From NCBI GenBank assembly GCA_015501605.1, contig JADNRZ010000001.1:2790001-2854000 (forward strand): DNA of 64,000 nt, given 5' to 3'. Made by a program: the position numbers and the translations under genes. Position 1 is the first letter of the stretch. The number at the start of each line of letters is the position of its first letter. The notes under the pieces are model-generated. The model did not search any database and was not told the origin of the DNA. It saw nothing but the letters and a program-made list of their open reading frames with translations. Shown here one piece after another: positions 60,799 to 64,000 of this stretch. This DNA comes from Panaeolus papilionaceus (Eukaryota > Basidiomycota > Agaricomycetes > Agaricales).

Positions 60799-62223
60799 TT
60801 AGAAGTCCTCATCGATCACACTGTGCAATAAACTAGTCAGCGGTGTGGTAAATAGAAGAGAAGAAATAAACACATACAATGCTTTTGATGCCTGCGATGC
60901 CGACTCGTTGGTTGAAGAGTGGTTGATACCAGCCTTGGAGTAGTCTGATACACGCTTCTCGAAGAAGTTGGTCTTGCCCTGCAGCGAGATCATGTCCATG
61001 AAGTCGAAGGGGTTTGTCTTGTTATAGACCTTGTCATTGCCAAGAGCAACGAGAAGGCGGTCGGCAACAAATTCGATGTACTGGCACATGAGGTCCGAGT
61101 TCATACCAATCAACTTAACTGGCAGAGCGTCTAAAGTGATGTCAGCAAAAGTCGTTGTCATGTTAATTGATAGTACACACCTGTCAAGAACTCCTGCTCA
61201 ATGGCAACAGCTTCGGTAATGATAGTCTTGACGGTATCGGGATGCGGGCGACGCTTGAGGTGGCTGAAGAGGAGGCAGGCAAAGTCGGTGTGCATACCCT
61301 CGTCACGGCTGATGAGCTCGTTAGAGAAGGTGAGGCCAGGCATGAGACCACGCTTCTTCAGCCAGAAGATGGAAGCGAAAGAGCCAGAGAAGAAGATGCC
61401 CTCAACGGCGGCGAAGGCGACGAGACGTTCAGCAAAGGTAGACTCCTTGTCGTTAATCCAGCGCATGGCCCAGTCGGCCTTCTTCTTGATACAGGGGATA
61501 GTGTCGATGGCGTCGAAGAGGTAATCGCGTTGGGCGGAGTCTTTGATGTAAGTATCAATGAGGAGGGAGTAGGTCTCGGAGTGGATGTTCTCCATCATGA
61601 TTTGGAAACCATAGAAGCAGCGAGCCTCTGCAGCTTGCACTTCATTCGAGAAACGCTCAACCAGATTTTCGTTGACGATACCGTCAGATGCAGCAAAGAA
61701 AGCGAGGACGTGAGAGACAAAGTGGCGCTCGTTGTGGTTGAGACGGTTGTTCCAGTCATGGACGTCCTTTGAGAGGTCCATTTCCTCAGCAGTCCAGAAG
61801 GAGGCCTCAGCCTTCTTGTACATCTGCCAAATTTCGTGGTATTGGATGGGGAAAAGGACAAAGCGACGACGGGATTCTTTGAGGAGAGGTTCTTCGCCTA
61901 ATTAAATGATAAGCATATGACGCGTTAATTTATTGAAACACGCGCTTACTCTCTGGTAGATCAACCTCGCCGACATACTTGCGCTCGATGGTGAGAGTAG
62001 GCTCTTCAGTCGTAGAATTGGGTGACTCTGGAAGTTTGGCGTCGTCAATGACGTGAGCCTTAACGGGGGTTTCAAGAGCTATCGAAGCAAGAGTAGCCGC
62101 AACCTATGCAAAATAAAAATTTAATCAGTACTGTGACATGACGCGTTGAGGAGGTTAGAGACAAACCTTCTTGCTTGGAGTAGGCTCAGGAGTGGAGGCA
62201 CGGAGGAGGGTAGCAGCAGTCAT
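60799..62223 (-). CDS. RNR2: Ribonucleotide reductase small subunit (class Ia, R2), copy 1
   Basis: About 400 residues in five exons. R2 houses the di-iron/tyrosyl radical that starts reduction of ribonucleotides to deoxyribonucleotides. The N-terminal extension has [14 protein letters not shown]. Family motifs follow: [94 protein letters not shown] (the radical Tyr lies in CFYGFQ and metal ligands in MENIHSE), [20 protein letters not shown] and [18 protein letters not shown]. The C-terminus ends FVIDEDF, the peptide that docks onto the large subunit. Its last intron could also be read through, so an unspliced model ends wrongly. The gene looks fully functional. Confidence 0.96.
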
Positions 62224-62924
62224 TATGATAAAAAGTTGAGAGATAGTACAGAAGGAGGACCCTTGATTGTTTTGTGAGGAGGTGGTTGCGCGAGGAGTCA
62301 GAGCAGAGGGCACAGAGGCTTATATGGGCGTGTCTGTGTGGTCTTGTTTGCACATAAATTCAACAAGACGCGACCGCGTCGTTTGCCCTTGTTGTCGTTG
62401 AACATGCTAATTACAGAACGCGTTCGCGTGGTTACATCTCCAACGGGCCCGAAATGCTCGCCAAATCTGTCAAATCGGAACAATACAAAAGCCAAGGCCC
62501 TATCATAGTCGTTTCTGGGAATGCTTTGTCTTTCTGACTAGGGCCGGTGTTTGATTGCTAGTATGTCTTTCTTTACAACCTTTATTATTGGGCGATTAAA
62601 TTTACGCAGACAAAGTTCGGCCTCCATAAGATATATGAGATTTTCTGCCTTTATACACGTATTCCTCAAAACTCAGGTTCTGAAGTACGAATATTAAGTT
62701 CTCGGCTCGCTGGACATATTTATTGTCACAGTCAACGCTTGTCTCATATCACGTGAAATATGACATTGGTCACAGCTCATCACGGATCATTACCCAAAGT
62801 CACGTGGGCGCATACTACTTATTACGAGTCATCGACATTGACAACAAACAGTGGATACCTTCGTCAGCGACATAAGGCTGGGCAATCCACACAATAGTCC
62901 AGGCCTTTTTTTCATCTTTCGTTC
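62224..62924. promoter_or_regulatory. Divergent promoter of the two RNR2 genes, with MCB and CACGTG sites
   Basis: About 700 bases separate the two start codons. Near copy 1 are ACGCG at 62368-62372 and its inverted partner CGCGT at 62375-62379, and a full MluI cell-cycle box, ACGCGT, at 62418-62423. Copy 1 also carries ACGCGT in its introns at 62141-62146 and 61920-61925. Near copy 2 are CACGTG sites at 62750-62755 and 62801-62806. In yeast, MCB sites recruit MBF and drive RNR transcription at G1/S; similar use here is inferred. Confidence 0.55.
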
Positions 62925-64000
62925 ATGATATCTGACCAATTCGTATTTCAAGAAAATGACACAAGTATCAACTTTCTTGAATCAGGGCTTAACAAAGTCA
63001 GACTGGACAAATCATCTCGGTTTGTCGGCGAAGTGGATCTTCCCGAACGTGTGTATTCCGCCCTATGGCCTTCTTAGCCGACATCTGAGTCTGTTTGCTC
63101 ATTATCCACCCAGATGAAGAACCTTTATTGAAACCATCGATTCGTCGCTTTGTCTTGTATCCCATTCAATACCACGAGGTAGGGCTTCATGACTACTTTC
63201 CATATTTTGGATGAATCAGTTTTTTTTTCCAACACTCCGTACTCAAGATATGGGCCTTATATAAGAAGGCACAAGCTTCTTTTTGGACCGTAGAAGAAAT
63301 CAATCTCTCCCATGATCTCCGCGACTGGAACCGCCTGAACGTAGGCGAACGGCACTTCATTTCACACATCCTGGCATTTTTCGCTGCGTCAGATGGTATT
63401 GTCAACGAGAATCTCGTCGAACGTTTCTCAAACGAGGTACAAGTACCGGAAGCTCGCTGCTTCTATGGTTTTCAGATTATGATTGAGAATATTCATTCGG
63501 AGACATATTCCCTCCTTATTGAAACCTACATCAGGGATTCTGACGAAAGGGAGCGCCTATTTGACGCAATCGAGACCATCCCTTGCGTGAAACGCAAAGC
63601 AGAGTGGGCCCTGCGGTGGATATCTGACAAACAGTCCACATTCGGCGAACGCCTGGTTGCATTTGCTACTGTCGAAGGAATCTTTTTTTCTGGTTCATTC
63701 GCGGCCATTTTTTGGATCAAGAAGCGAGGCTTGATGCCAGGTTTAACTTTTTCAAACGAACTTATAAGCCGTGATGAAGGGATGCATACAGACTTCGCAT
63801 GTCTACTGCTCTCTCATCTCCATCGGAGACCCCACCCCGATGTCGTCTTGAAGATAGTTCAGGAGGCTGTTAGCATTGAGAAAGAGTTTTTAGTCGGTGA
63901 GTATTTACTCCGCATGCAATTTATCCCGTCATGAACTCAGGCACCTTTAAGATGCTCTACCCGTGGATCTCATTGGCATGAACTCCAAACTCATGTGCCA
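62925..64000 (+). CDS. Ribonucleotide reductase small subunit, copy 2 (partial, runs off the right edge)
   Basis: The gene starts at the ATG at 62925 ([14 protein letters not shown]), has a shorter N-terminus than copy 1, and continues past 64000. [61 protein letters not shown] and [18 protein letters not shown] show the radical Tyr and metal ligands intact, unlike yeast Rnr4, where ligands are lost. Introns 1 and 4 sit at the same codon and phase as in copy 1 (after DLPE and before ALPV); an intron after QYHE is absent from copy 1. The two genes are therefore divergent paralogs. The last visible exon reads [16 protein letters not shown]. Confidence 0.92.

Noticed and set aside
61167..61772. 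201-codon frame on the plus strand
   Set aside because: It is antisense to the RNR2 coding exon; the length follows from the codon use of the real gene.

Overview
The window is nuclear DNA of a filamentous basidiomycete, most likely an agaricomycete (mushroom-forming class). Genes sit on both strands and carry many 45-60 bp GT-AG introns. Conserved single-copy fungal genes can be followed exon by exon, and the lineage-specific families (a Plavaka-type transposase, a DUF6698-like gene, an agaricomycete-style LINE and a JmjC-like protein) belong to that class. No rRNA, tRNA or CRISPR array was seen.

Left housekeeping block (about 0.5-17.3 kb): a glutamate carboxypeptidase II-like membrane peptidase, IMP4, arginyl-tRNA-protein transferase ATE1, the DASH subunit DAD4, a kinase-like protein of unknown role, a PROPPIN (Hsv2/WIPI type), a Cys-rich/Ser-rich protein, the calcium sensor NCS1 and the insertase subunit EMC3.

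Accessory island (about 17.3-47.3 kb): a Plavaka DNA transposase gene with no stop codons, two adjacent unrecognised genes, a JmjC-like 2-oxoglutarate dioxygenase candidate with its HxD...H residues, a Cys/His-containing orphan, a DUF6698-like gene, several tandem duplications and a nearly intact non-LTR retrotransposon (LINE) whose long reading frame is broken by a single in-frame TGA. No conserved housekeeping gene was found in this 30 kb. It is the most likely place for anything undescribed.

Right housekeeping block (about 47.5-64 kb): the SNARE VTI1, potassium uptake protein KCH1, GTPase RBG1 (DRG1), glucosyltransferase ALG8, V-ATPase chaperone VMA21, a disordered protein of unknown function, and two divergently transcribed ribonucleotide reductase small subunits. 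The second of these runs off the right edge. Promoter motifs differ between the two reductase genes: MluI cell-cycle boxes lie near the first and CACGTG sites near the second.

All gene models are manual. Splice sites were chosen by consensus, reading frame and family resemblance; coordinates run from start codon to stop codon and include introns.
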